Source: UBA1479 sp964012715 (lineage in GTDB: Bacteria; Pseudomonadota; Alphaproteobacteria; Rhodospirillales; Casp-alpha2). Taken from it: DNA of 64,000 nt. The notes below the pieces were generated by a model. The model was not told the DNA's origin. It saw only the letters and a list, made by a program, of their open reading frames with translations, and did no database searches. The stretch spans positions 1 through 64,000 of the forward strand of contig CAXGUG010000005.1 of NCBI GenBank assembly GCA_964012715.1, given 5' to 3'. Both the position numbers and the translations under genes were made by a program. Below are positions 41,256 to 49,282 of the stretch, piece by piece (the stretch's first letter is position 1; each line of letters opens with the position of its first letter).

Positions 41256-42650
41256 TTATCTCCGCACACTGGTCTGGGCCAACGTTTTCAGGAACGTCGT
41301 GCGCCAGCGGTTCAAATCGTTTCTGCGGATGACCTTCATCATCGATTGCCAACGCCGCCGGCGTTCCTCCAGCGGCATTTCAATCCCCTGGGCGATCGCG
41401 TCGGCGACCGCATTGGTGTCGTAGGGATTGACGATCAAGGCGTCGCTCAACTCCCGCGCGGCGCCCGCGAACCGGGACAGCACCAACACCCCCGGGTCCG
41501 ACGGGTTCTGCGATGCAACGTATTCCTTGGCCACCAGGTTCATTCCGTCGCGCAAGGGCGTGACCAGCCCGACCCCACAGGCGCGGTAGAACAACGCCAA
41601 CCGATCGCGGTCGTAACTTTTGTTGATGTAGTTGATCGGCACCCAATCGATGTCGGCGAACCGGCCGTTGATATGTCCGGCCTCGGCCTCCAGCTCTTTG
41701 CGGATCTGTTTATATTCCACGACCTCGGACCGCGACGGCGGCGTGATCTGGAAATACGTGACCTTTCGCCGATAGGCGGGATAGCGTTCCAACAATCGCT
41801 CGAAGGCGGCGAAGCGCTGGGATATTCCCTTGGAGTAATCCAGGCGGTCGACACCGATCAGCCAGCTCGTATCGCCGACCTTTTCCTTCAGCCGCCGGGC
41901 CCAGGACATTTGCTTCGGATTGGCGACGGGGCCTTCGAAGGCTTCGGGCGTGATGCCGACGGGAAAGACGCCGATCCGGAATTTCCGACCGAACACGGAA
42001 ACCTGACCCGACTTCGTAATCTTGCCGCCTGCTTCGTGCACGACATAATCGCTGAACGCACGCATGTCGTTTTCCGTTTGGAACCCGATCAGGTCATAGG
42101 CCGCCAGCGAGGTCACCAACGAGCGATGCGCCGGCAGGGCCGTCAGCACCTCCATCGCCGGAAAGGGCGTGTGCAGAAAGATACCCATGGTCTGTTCGTG
42201 ACCATGACGGCGCAGGCATTCGCCCAGCGGGATCAGGTGGTAATCGTGAACCCAGATAACGTCGCCGTCGCGCAGATAATGCGTCAGCCGATCCGCGAAC
42301 AGGGCATTGACCTCGAGGTAGCGGGCATAGTTTTCGCGGCTGAAGGTCGTCAGGTCGAGACGGTAGTGGAACAACGGCCACAAGGTGCGGTTGGCGAAGC
42401 CGTTGTAATACTGGGCATAGGCCTTTCGCGTCAGGTCCTGGGTGATATAGGTGACATTATCGACCTCGGTCACTTCGCACGGCGTCATATGGTCGTTGCC
42501 GACCCGCCCGCTCCACCCGAACCAGATGCCGCCTTCCTCTTCCAAAGCTTCCTGAAGCGCCACGGCCAGACCGCCCGCCAGGACCTTGCCGCCTTTGACG
42601 TCGGGCACCCGGTTGGAAACGACGACCAGCCGTGAGGATGATTTGGTCAT
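41256..42650 (-). CDS. otsA: Trehalose-6-phosphate synthase
   Basis: Joins UDP-glucose and glucose-6-phosphate to trehalose-6-phosphate. A 464-residue GT20 enzyme with VVVSNRVPD at the start, KVLAGGLAVALQ, VIWVHDYHLIPLG, FLHTPFPAMEV, IGVDRLDYSKGI (with the essential Arg and Lys) and TPLRDGMNLVAKEYVA, all conserved and in order. The ATG at 42648-42650 is 2 bases after the stop of the GH15 gene; an upstream in-frame start at 42740 lies inside that gene and is rejected. It is the third gene of the trehalose operon. OtsB, encoded first, removes the phosphate. Osmotic and desiccation protection is the usual role of the product. Confidence 0.95.
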   Translation of the reverse strand: MTKSSSRLVVVSNRVPDVKGGKVLAGGLAVALQEALEEEGGIWFGWSGRVGNDHMTPCEVTEVDNVTYITQDLTRKAYAQYYNGFANRTLWPLFHYRLDLTTFSRENYARYLEVNALFADRLTHYLRDGDVIWVHDYHLIPLGECLRRHGHEQTMGIFLHTPFPAMEVLTALPAHRSLVTSLAAYDLIGFQTENDMRAFSDYVVHEAGGKITKSGQVSVFGRKFRIGVFPVGITPEAFEGPVANPKQMSWARRLKEKVGDTSWLIGVDRLDYSKGISQRFAAFERLLERYPAYRRKVTYFQITPPSRSEVVEYKQIRKELEAEAGHINGRFADIDWVPINYINKSYDRDRLALFYRACGVGLVTPLRDGMNLVAKEYVASQNPSDPGVLVLSRFAGAARELSDALIVNPYDTNAVADAIAQGIEMPLEERRRRWQSMMKVIRRNDLNRWRTTFLKTLAQTSVRR

Positions 42651-42652
42651 GG

Positions 42653-44434
42653 TCAGAATGCGTCCTTCCAAGACTTGCTCAACACTGTCGCCGAATTGAT
42701 CAGGCCGACCAGGGAATAGGTCTGTGGGAAATTGCCCCAAAGCTCGCCCGTTTCGACGTTGATATGTTCCGACAACAAACCGACCGGGTTCAGGTTGGCC
42801 AGCATGTTTTCGAAGATGGCGCGGGCCTCGTCCCGTCGGCCCAGCTTGACCAAGGCATCAATGTACCAGAACGTGCAGATGATGAAGGCGTTTTCGGGCG
42901 TGCCGAAATCGTCGGCTTTGACGTAGCGGAAAACGTAGTCGCCGAATTTCAATTCTTCTTCGACCGCCGCCACGGTTCCGGCGAAGCGCGGGTCGTCGGC
43001 CGAGACGAACCCCAATTCCAGCATCATCAGCAGACTGCCGTCCACGGAATCGCCGCCCCAGGCATCGACGAAGGAATTGCGCCGGGCGTTGAAAGCTTCG
43101 GCCAGGATGCGGTCGCGCATGTCGTCGGCGGCCCGGCGCCAATAGGCAGCGCGGTCTTCCAACCCCAGATGTTCGGCGATTCGCGCCAGCCGGTCCGCCC
43201 CGGCCCAGCACAACACGCTGGAATAGGTATGGACGTGCGAGAAATTGCGCAGTTCCCACAAGCCCGCGTCGGGCTTGTCGTAAAGAGCCAGACAGTGTTC
43301 GCCCAAAGGCTCCAGGATAGTGAACAAGACCTCGTCGCCCTGACGGGTCAGGCGTTTGTCGAAAAACACTTGCGTGACCGACAGGATCACGCTGCCGTAA
43401 ACGTCGTTCTGAATATGCTCATGCGCTTGGTTGCCGCAACGCACCGGTCCCATGCCGCGATAGCCCGGCAGGGTCGTGATCTCGCGTTCCGCCAGATCGT
43501 CGTCGTAGGACAAACCATAGACCGGCTTCAGGTGCCCGTCGGCCTGCGCGATGATGTTGGTGATGTAGCCCAGGTAGCCTTCCATGGTCCGCGTCACACC
43601 CAGACGGTTCAGCGCCGCGACGACGAAATAGCCGTCCCGCAGCCAGCAGTATCGATAATCCCAGTTGCGGGTCGAGCCGTCGGATTCAGGGATCGAGGTC
43701 GTCATCGCCGCGACGATCGCGCCCGTTTCCTCGAAGTTGCACATCTTCAACGTGATCGCGGCGCGGATCACCGTTTCCTGCCATTCGAACGGCAGGGACA
43801 ATGAGCGGCACCAATCGCGCCAGTAATCGACCGTTTGGTCGTAGAATTCGCGCGACATCGTGGTCGCCCCCACCGGAACGGTTTCGTCCGGCCCGAACAA
43901 AAGGCTGGCCGGCCGGTCCAACAGGAACGGCGTTTCCTTCAACACGTACGACACCGGCAGATCCGTGGTGCAGCGCATGACCACGTCCGAGCCCAGATAG
44001 CGGATGTGGTTTGAGCCGCGCGTCGTCTCCACGCCGCTGCGCCCCCAATCCCTGGCCGGGCGCAGACGCACCCGAATGCGCGGACGACCACACAGCGGGC
44101 GCAGATGGCGCACGAACATGGTCGGACGGAACGTCCGGCCCAGCTGTTTGAAGCGCGGCACGTAGTCGGTAATTTCGACCGCATTGCCGTCGGCGTCCCA
44201 AAGGGTGGTGACGACGATGGCCGTGTTCTCCAAATAGCTTTGTTCGCTGCGGACATGACCGTCCAACACGATATCGAAAAACCCGCTGTCTGCTTCTTCG
44301 CCATTGCGCAACAGATCACAGAACACCGGATCGCCCGCGAAATCGGGAACGCATCCCCAGACATAGCGTCCATCGCCGTCCAACAATGCCGCCACCGCGC
44401 AGTTGCCGATCATCGCAAGGTTCAGGTCGTTCAT
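42653..44434 (-). CDS. GH15-family glycoside hydrolase (trehalase/glucoamylase type)
   Basis: 593 residues. An N-terminal beta-sandwich (1-240) is followed by an (alpha/alpha)6 barrel. The catalytic-centre blocks of GH15 are STRNWDYRYCWLRDG (general acid/substrate binding), and GLLSEHINVETGELWGNFPQTYS near the C terminus with the catalytic Glu. Bacterial GH15 proteins of this size include trehalases and glucodextranase-like enzymes. Its stop lies 2 bases before otsA and its start overlaps the otsB stop by 4 bases (ATGA), so it is embedded in the trehalose operon. Trehalose hydrolysis is an attractive role, giving glucose for Glk; amylose or another alpha-glucoside is the alternative. Confidence 0.9.
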   Translation of the reverse strand: MNDLNLAMIGNCAVAALLDGDGRYVWGCVPDFAGDPVFCDLLRNGEEADSGFFDIVLDGHVRSEQSYLENTAIVVTTLWDADGNAVEITDYVPRFKQLGRTFRPTMFVRHLRPLCGRPRIRVRLRPARDWGRSGVETTRGSNHIRYLGSDVVMRCTTDLPVSYVLKETPFLLDRPASLLFGPDETVPVGATTMSREFYDQTVDYWRDWCRSLSLPFEWQETVIRAAITLKMCNFEETGAIVAAMTTSIPESDGSTRNWDYRYCWLRDGYFVVAALNRLGVTRTMEGYLGYITNIIAQADGHLKPVYGLSYDDDLAEREITTLPGYRGMGPVRCGNQAHEHIQNDVYGSVILSVTQVFFDKRLTRQGDEVLFTILEPLGEHCLALYDKPDAGLWELRNFSHVHTYSSVLCWAGADRLARIAEHLGLEDRAAYWRRAADDMRDRILAEAFNARRNSFVDAWGGDSVDGSLLMMLELGFVSADDPRFAGTVAAVEEELKFGDYVFRYVKADDFGTPENAFIICTFWYIDALVKLGRRDEARAIFENMLANLNPVGLLSEHINVETGELWGNFPQTYSLVGLINSATVLSKSWKDAF

Positions 44435-45243
44435 GGTCTCGCCGTCTTCTCCGTCTGTTCATCGTTCATGCGGGACGGCATTGCCCCGACCATTTCCATC
44501 AACCAGCGGCGCACCGCCGATACATCATCAAGGCGCGTCCCGGCGGCGGTCACCCCCGCAGCACCGATGCGCACCGAAACCCCACCCATCGCGTTGACGG
44601 CGCGAAAGGCGTCTTCGTCCGTGACGTCGTCGCCGAAGTATACCGGGCGACGACCGCGAAACGGCGGAGCCTGCATCAACTGGGCGACCGCATGCCCCTT
44701 GTCCGCCGTCTTGGGCTTCAATTCGTAGACCATCTTTCCGGCCAGCACCTGGAACCCGTCGCCCAGGCGACCAAGCGCCGCCATAACCGCCGTCTCGACC
44801 TCGTCCTGGCGCGTCGGACATTGACGATAATGGACGGCGACACAGGCGCCTTTGTCTTCGATCAACACGCCCGGGATATCACCGACGGCGGCTTGCAATG
44901 CCGCTTTTTGGCCCGCCATGGCCGGATCCGCATCTGGACGCCTGACGATGCCGTCGCGGCGAATTTCCAACCCATGCAAGGCCGCCATCGGCACCGCCAA
45001 GGCACCGAACAAGGAATCCAGGCTGTCCAACGATCGGCCGCTGACCAAGGCCAGCGCACCGCCCAGATGTCCTGCGGCGGATGTCAAAACGCCGGGCAGT
45101 TCCGGCGGCACGGTCACGGAATCAGGGGTCGGCGACAGCTCCAGCAAGGTACCGTCGACATCCAGAAAAACCGCAAGACCAGCGGTTGAAGGATCAGGCA
45201 GGGATCCTTCCGAATTCGCTTCGGATGTCGCCGTCGCGCTCAT
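44431..45243 (-). CDS. otsB: Trehalose-6-phosphate phosphatase
   Basis: Releases trehalose from trehalose-6-phosphate. 270 residues of the HAD superfamily: AVFLDVDGTLLELSPTPDSV with the nucleophile and acid/base Asp, LVSGRSLDSLDSLF (motif II region), KGHAVAQLMQ with the Lys, and VYFGDDVTDEDAF with the metal-binding Asps. It is the first gene of the operon and overlaps the GH15 gene by 4 bases. The N-terminal 20 residues are acidic and non-conserved. The ATG lacks a strong RBS. OtsA and OtsB here are separate proteins. Confidence 0.94.
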   Translation of the reverse strand: MSATATSEANSEGSLPDPSTAGLAVFLDVDGTLLELSPTPDSVTVPPELPGVLTSAAGHLGGALALVSGRSLDSLDSLFGALAVPMAALHGLEIRRDGIVRRPDADPAMAGQKAALQAAVGDIPGVLIEDKGACVAVHYRQCPTRQDEVETAVMAALGRLGDGFQVLAGKMVYELKPKTADKGHAVAQLMQAPPFRGRRPVYFGDDVTDEDAFRAVNAMGGVSVRIGAAGVTAAGTRLDDVSAVRRWLMEMVGAMPSRMNDEQTEKTARP

Positions 45244-45383
45244 GCCAGCAGCCTAGCAGATACGGGCGTCGGCTCAACCCACAGGGATCACACTCGGGAC
45301 CTCATGCCGAAACAAACCGTTGCAGCATCCGGCCGGGCACCGTCTACTACCGGCCCTTTCCATTACTTGCCGAGCCTATCGCC

Positions 45384-46391
45384 ATGCTGAAACTTTCCGT
45401 TCTCGACCAGTCCACCGCCGTCAAGGACATGCCGCCCGATCAGGCGATCCGCGACACCATCGCGCTGGCCAAGCATTGCGAAGACCTGGGTTATTCCCGG
45501 TTCTGGGTGTCGGAGCATCACGACCACCCGTCGATCGTCGGCACCGCGCCGGAAATCGTCATGGCTGCCGTGGCCCAATCGACCGACCGCATCCGCATCG
45601 GCAGCGCCGGCGTGATGCTACCGCATTATGCGCCGCTCAAGGTCGCGGAGCAGTTCCGCGTGCTCGAGGCCATCGCCCCCGGACGGATCGACCTGGGCCT
45701 GGGCCGCGCCCCCGGCTCGGACGGCAAGACGGCTCTGGCCCTCAATCCCGATGCCGCCGCCGATGCCGAACATTTCCCGGCCAACGTACGCGACCTGATG
45801 GCTTGGGTATCCGGTCAGGAGTTGGTCGAGGGCCATCCTTTTCGCGGGGTCCAGGCCCATCCGATGTTTCCCGGCTCGCCCGAGGTTTGGATGCTCGGCA
45901 CCTCGGACTACGGTGCTCAGGTCGCGGCCCATTTCGGCCTGCCCTATTGCTTCGCCCATTTCATCACCGACGGGCGCGGCGTCGAGCGGGCCCTGGCGAT
46001 CTATCGCGAACGTTATCAGCCGTCGGAGCGCCATCCCGAGCCCCAGGCCACGGTCTGCATCTGGGCCCTGGCGGCGGAGACCGAGGACGAGGCCGAGCGC
46101 CTGTTCACATCGCGCGCCCATGCGCGGCTGATGCGCGAAGTCGGCCAGCGCGGCCCCATGGAATCGCCGGAGGATCTGGCCGGGCGGCAATACTCCGCGC
46201 CTGAGCGGGCCTGGTTGGACGATTACCGCGAACGGGCGATCATCGGCACCGGCGATCAGGTCTTGGCACAGCTGCAGGCCCGGGCCGACGCCTATGGCAT
46301 CAACGAGGTCGTGGTCCTGACCTGGACCTATCATCAAGCCGACCGGCGCAAATCCTATGAGCTTTTGGCCAAGGCAGGCGGCCTTGCTTGA
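45384..46391 (+). CDS. LLM-class flavin-dependent oxidoreductase (luciferase-like)
   Basis: A 335-residue bacterial-luciferase-fold monooxygenase. The N-terminal barrel has KLSVLDQS, YSRFWVSEHHDHPSIVGTAPEI, IRIGSAGVMLPHYAPLKVAEQF and LEAIAPGRIDLGLGRAPGSD, which are typical of the LLM subfamily that includes alkanal monooxygenase-like proteins. FMN with a separate reductase is the usual partner. It is divergent from otsB by 140 bases and followed by a convergent GIY-YIG gene. An upstream in-frame start at 45081 overlaps otsB and is rejected; the ATG at 45384 matches the family N terminus. The substrate is unknown. Confidence 0.9.
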   Translation: MLKLSVLDQSTAVKDMPPDQAIRDTIALAKHCEDLGYSRFWVSEHHDHPSIVGTAPEIVMAAVAQSTDRIRIGSAGVMLPHYAPLKVAEQFRVLEAIAPGRIDLGLGRAPGSDGKTALALNPDAAADAEHFPANVRDLMAWVSGQELVEGHPFRGVQAHPMFPGSPEVWMLGTSDYGAQVAAHFGLPYCFAHFITDGRGVERALAIYRERYQPSERHPEPQATVCIWALAAETEDEAERLFTSRAHARLMREVGQRGPMESPEDLAGRQYSAPERAWLDDYRERAIIGTGDQVLAQLQARADAYGINEVVVLTWTYHQADRRKSYELLAKAGGLA

Positions 46392-46398
46392 GGGGCGG

Positions 46399-46662
46399 TC
46401 ACAGATTGTCGAGCAGACAGCGGCGAAACGCGCGGTCGCGCTTCAGGTGCCATTCGCGGGACATCGCCTCGCCCCGGGTGCGGTAACGCTCGACGTACAA
46501 CAGCCGCCATTGACGACCGCGCGTCGACTTCGCCCCCTTGCCGGCGTTATGCGTTTCCAGCCGCGCCGCCACGTCCGTCGACCATCCCACGTAGCTGCGC
46601 CCCGGGCCGCCGTCCAGACAACCCAGCACGTAAACGAAACAACCGCGGATCGAGCCGGACAT
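46399..46662 (-). CDS. GIY-YIG nuclease-superfamily protein (UPF0213/YhbQ-like)
   Basis: An 87-residue single GIY-YIG domain: FVYVLGCLDGGPGRSYVGWSTDVAARLETHNAGKGAKSTRG. The family's first Tyr is in YVL and the second in YVG, with R in VAARL and catalytic-type Glu/Arg in the YRTRGEAMSREWHLKRD segment. Length and sequence fit UPF0213. Members act on DNA as homing-type or repair nucleases, but most small ones are uncharacterised. It sits between two plus-strand genes as a lone minus gene, 8 bases from the LLM gene and 62 bases from frnE-like gene. Cytoplasmic. Confidence 0.9.
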   Translation of the reverse strand: MSGSIRGCFVYVLGCLDGGPGRSYVGWSTDVAARLETHNAGKGAKSTRGRQWRLLYVERYRTRGEAMSREWHLKRDRAFRRCLLDNL

Positions 46663-46724
46663 GGTTTGATTTTCGCCTCACGGCCCCCACATAGATACCT
46701 ATTGCAGGACAAGGAATACCCCCG

Positions 46725-47363
46725 ATGAGCGAACCGATCACCCTGGAAGTGTTTTCCGACTACGTCTGCCCCTGGTGCTATCTGGGCGACAATCGGGTCA
46801 AACAACTGCGCGCCAATTACGACGTTCGGATCAAGCTGGTGCATTTCCCCCTGCACCCCGAAACCCCCGCCGAGGGCCGGACCCTGGCCGATATGTTCGG
46901 CGTCGGCGACGACGAGATCGCGGCCAAGAACGCCCGCATGCAGGGCCTGATGCAGGCCGAAGGCCTGTCGTTCAAGGACCGCAGCCATACCTATAATTCC
47001 CGCTTGGCGCAGGAAATCGGCAAATGGGCCGAGACCCAACCGGGCGGCGAGGCCATCCACGATAAATTCTTCGAGGCCTATTTCGTCGAGCAGCGCAACA
47101 TCGGCGACGTCGCGGTCATTCTGGATATCGTCGCCAAGGCAGGTTTGGACGTGGACGCAGCGCGCGGCGTGTTGGAGCAACGTACGTTCAAAGACGCGGT
47201 CGACGAAGACTGGGCCAAATCCCAGCAGTATGGCGTGACCGGCGTGCCGACCTTCGTCGGAGCCGGGCCGGACGGGCAACTGCACGGCCTGGTCGGAGCC
47301 CAGCCCTATGAAGGCCTGGAACAACTGATGCAGGTCATGGGTGCGCAGAAACTGGAAAGCTGA
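46725..47363 (+). CDS. DsbA-family thiol oxidoreductase (FrnE-like)
   Basis: A 212-residue cytoplasmic thioredoxin-fold protein. VFSDYVCPWCYLG holds C15 and C18, a CPWC active site, and GVPTFVG gives the cis-Pro loop. The helical insert domain and length match FrnE/2-hydroxychromene-2-carboxylate isomerase-like proteins of the DsbA family. It lacks a signal peptide, so any disulfide chemistry takes place in the cytoplasm; FrnE proteins have been linked to oxidative stress. AAGGA precedes the ATG. It ends just before a structured intergenic region. The precise substrate is unknown. Confidence 0.9.
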   Translation: MSEPITLEVFSDYVCPWCYLGDNRVKQLRANYDVRIKLVHFPLHPETPAEGRTLADMFGVGDDEIAAKNARMQGLMQAEGLSFKDRSHTYNSRLAQEIGKWAETQPGGEAIHDKFFEAYFVEQRNIGDVAVILDIVAKAGLDVDAARGVLEQRTFKDAVDEDWAKSQQYGVTGVPTFVGAGPDGQLHGLVGAQPYEGLEQLMQVMGAQKLES

Positions 47364-47472
47364 AACGCCCGCAGCGGGATGGACGCATACACCCATCCCG
47401 CCCGGCTGTCATTGAGCCGTATCAATGCGCCCCCAGACCCGGGTGCTATTGTATAGCCATCGTCACGGAGCG

Positions 47473-47535
47473 ATGGAGGTTAGGAAGTTGAAGCCACCGG
47501 AAATGAAGGAACCACATATTGACCCCCTTGGATGA
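47473..47535 (+). CDS. Candidate small ORF (20 aa)
   Basis: ATG to TGA encoding 20 residues, MEVRKLKPPEMKEPHIDPLG. A GGAG lies at 47467-47470, 2 bases before the start, too close for a standard ribosome-binding site but partially compatible. It is amphiphilic and rich in Lys, Glu and Pro. It sits between hairpins at 47375-47400 and 47537-47557, the second immediately after the stop codon. Too short to be convincing from coding statistics, so this is only a candidate; conservation in relatives would decide. Confidence 0.3.
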   Translation: MEVRKLKPPEMKEPHIDPLG

Positions 47536-47579
47536 TGCTCAATCATTGTCATTGAGCGGCGCGAAAAGCGCCCACGTAT

Positions 47580-47609
47580 GAAAGCCCCGCCGATTGCCGC
47601 GGGGCTTTC
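47580..47609. terminator. Terminator between the small region and fmt
   Basis: An 11-bp GC-rich stem (47580-47590 with 47599-47609) with loop CGATTGCC. The plus strand continues CTTTCTGTT. On the minus strand fmt ends 25 bases before it, so it can terminate fmt as well as any plus-strand transcript from the upstream region. Confidence 0.65.
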
Positions 47610-47633
47610 TGTTATCCGGCATTCGTCAGGGGA

Positions 47634-48560
47634 TTAGAGAACCGCGCCCTTGGGCAGGTCGAACCCGCGTAGGAAGGCATCGGCCTCCATCGGGCCCTTG
47701 CCGGGGCGTTGCAGGCGCGTCAGGCGCAGGGCCCCATCGCCGCATTTGATCGTCGCCCGATCATCCAGCACCGTGCCGGGCGCGGCATCGCCGCCGCCAT
47801 CCACGGCCTCGGCCGCCAAAACCTTGATCCGGTCCTTACCCATTTCGAACCAGGTGCCCGGCCAGGGGTCGAAGGCCCGCACCGTGCGTTCCAGTTCCGC
47901 CGCCGGTTTGCCGAAATCCAACCGCCCCTCGGCCTTGTCCAGCTTGGCCGCATAGGTCGCGCCGTCTTCCGGCTGCGGCGTCGCGGGCAGCGCGCCCGCC
48001 GCCAGACCGTTCAGGGCCTTGACGATCATCCCCGCCCCCATGGCGGACAAGGCGTCGTGCAACTGTCCCGCCGTGGTCGTCGCGGTGATCGGCAGGCGTT
48101 CCGTCAACAGCATGTCGCCGGTGTCCAGGCCCGCATCCATCTGCATGATGGTCACGCCGGTCTCATCGTCGCCCGCCTGGATCGCGCGTTGGATCGGCGC
48201 GGCCCCGCGCCAGCGCGGCAGCAAGGATGCATGAATGTTGAGGCAGCCCAGGCGGGGCGCTTCCAGCACCGGCACCGGCAGGATCAGGCCATAGGCCACG
48301 ACCACCGCCGCATCCGCGCCCAGGTCCGCGAACTCGGCCTGTGCTTCGGCGGTCTTCAGGCTTTTCGGCGTCCGCACCGTCAGCCCCTGTTCCAGGGCAT
48401 AGGCATGAACGGGACAGGGCGTTTCCCGATGCCCCCGTCCCGCCGGGCGCGGCGGCTGGGCATAGAGGCATTTGACGCGATGGCCCGCGTCCAGCAACGC
48501 CGCCAGCGCCGGGATGGAAAAATCGGGCGAACCCATGAAGATCAGGTCGAGCTTTGACAT
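47634..48560 (-). CDS. fmt: Methionyl-tRNA formyltransferase
   Basis: Formylates initiator Met-tRNA with 10-formyl-tetrahydrofolate. 308 residues. IFMGSPDFSIPALAAL, GRGHRETPCPVHAYAL, AYGLILPVPVLEAPRLGCLNIHASLLPRWRGAAPIQ (with catalytic Asn/His in NIHASLLPRWRG), and the MDAGLDTGDML box. It lies downstream of def, 50 bases after def's coding end on the same strand, as in many bacteria, so translation initiation genes are paired. The usual next gene, truA, is 10 kb away. The C-terminal domain is normal length. Confidence 0.96.
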   Translation of the reverse strand: MSKLDLIFMGSPDFSIPALAALLDAGHRVKCLYAQPPRPAGRGHRETPCPVHAYALEQGLTVRTPKSLKTAEAQAEFADLGADAAVVVAYGLILPVPVLEAPRLGCLNIHASLLPRWRGAAPIQRAIQAGDDETGVTIMQMDAGLDTGDMLLTERLPITATTTAGQLHDALSAMGAGMIVKALNGLAAGALPATPQPEDGATYAAKLDKAEGRLDFGKPAAELERTVRAFDPWPGTWFEMGKDRIKVLAAEAVDGGGDAAPGTVLDDRATIKCGDGALRLTRLQRPGKGPMEADAFLRGFDLPKGAVL

Positions 48561-48610
48561 GGCCGCGTTTGTAGCCGTCCGGCGCGATCCGGTCCAGCAG
48601 CGCGATCGGG

Positions 48611-49141
48611 TTAGGCCGTGGCTTCTTCCGCCTGGCGCTGCTTTTTGACCTTCTGCAGCTTCTTGATGATCATGTTGCGCTTCAACGACGAGATATGATC
48701 GACGAACAGCACGCCGTCCAAATGATCGATCTCGTGCTGGATACAGGTCGCCAGGATGTCATCGGCTTCCAGCGTGCGGATTTCGTTCTCGCGGTCGAGG
48801 TAACGGATCTTCACCGCCTCGGGGCGGACGACCTCGGCGTAATGTTCCGGCAGGGACAGGCAGCCCTCTTCATAGGTGCGTTCCTCGTCGCTTTCCCAGA
48901 TCACTTCCGGGTTCGCCATCTGAATGGGTTGCGGCTCTTCGTCATCGCGGGCCACATCGACCACGATCACCCGCTTGGAAATCCCGACCTGCGGCGCGGC
49001 CAGACCGATGCCGCGCGCGTCGTACATGGTTTCGACCATGTCGTCCATCAGCTTCCGGATGTCGTCATCGACGCGCTCGACGGGCAGGGCGCGCTTTTTC
49101 AGGCGCGGGTCGGGGGCGACGAGAATTTCAAGCTTGGCCAT
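48611..49141 (-). CDS. def: Peptide deformylase
   Basis: Removes the formyl group from nascent proteins. 176 residues with the three metal-site motifs: GIGLAAPQ, EGCLSLP (with metal-binding Cys), HEIDHLDGVLF (His, catalytic Glu, His). The ATG at 49139-49141 matches the family start (MAKLEILVAPDPRLKK); an upstream in-frame start at 49174 adds only 11 non-conserved residues. It is co-directional with fmt and is divergent from the CNT transporter gene by 141 bases. The basic C-terminal tail KKLQKVKKQRQAEEATA is common in alphaproteobacterial forms. Confidence 0.96.
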   Translation of the reverse strand: MAKLEILVAPDPRLKKRALPVERVDDDIRKLMDDMVETMYDARGIGLAAPQVGISKRVIVVDVARDDEEPQPIQMANPEVIWESDEERTYEEGCLSLPEHYAEVVRPEAVKIRYLDRENEIRTLEADDILATCIQHEIDHLDGVLFVDHISSLKRNMIIKKLQKVKKQRQAEEATA

Positions 49142-49282
49142 ACGCGATAGAACCTTCAGGCGACACAAAACCAAATGTGACAGTCATTGCCCCCCAGATA
49201 TGGCCTGGCGCCCCGATGGTCAAGGTTTTGCGCGCTTCTTTCGCCTTTGCCGGGCGAGCGCCCCGGACTAAAGTTGCACACA

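Larger units (their letters stand above)
47375..47609 (+). ncRNA. Structured intergenic region, possible small transcript
   Basis: The 270-base gap between the FrnE-like gene and fmt contains four hairpins in order on the plus strand: an 8-bp perfect stem at 47375-47400, a 7-bp stem (GCTCAAT/ATTGAGC) at 47537-47557, a 5-bp stem GGCGC/GCGCC with loop GAAAA at 47558-47572, and an 11-bp stem at 47580-47609 with flanking CTTTCTGTT. The last looks like a terminator usable on both strands, and the direct repeat TGTCATTGAGC occurs twice (47407-47417 and 47547-47557). A possible 20-residue ORF lies between the first and second hairpins. Whether these are leaders, a small RNA or the terminators of frnE-like and fmt cannot be decided by sequence alone. 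Confidence 0.4.

Noticed and set aside
45081..45383. N-terminal extension of the LLM oxidoreductase
   Set aside because: The extra 101 codons overlap otsB on the other strand and lack homology; the conserved fold starts at the ATG at 45384.
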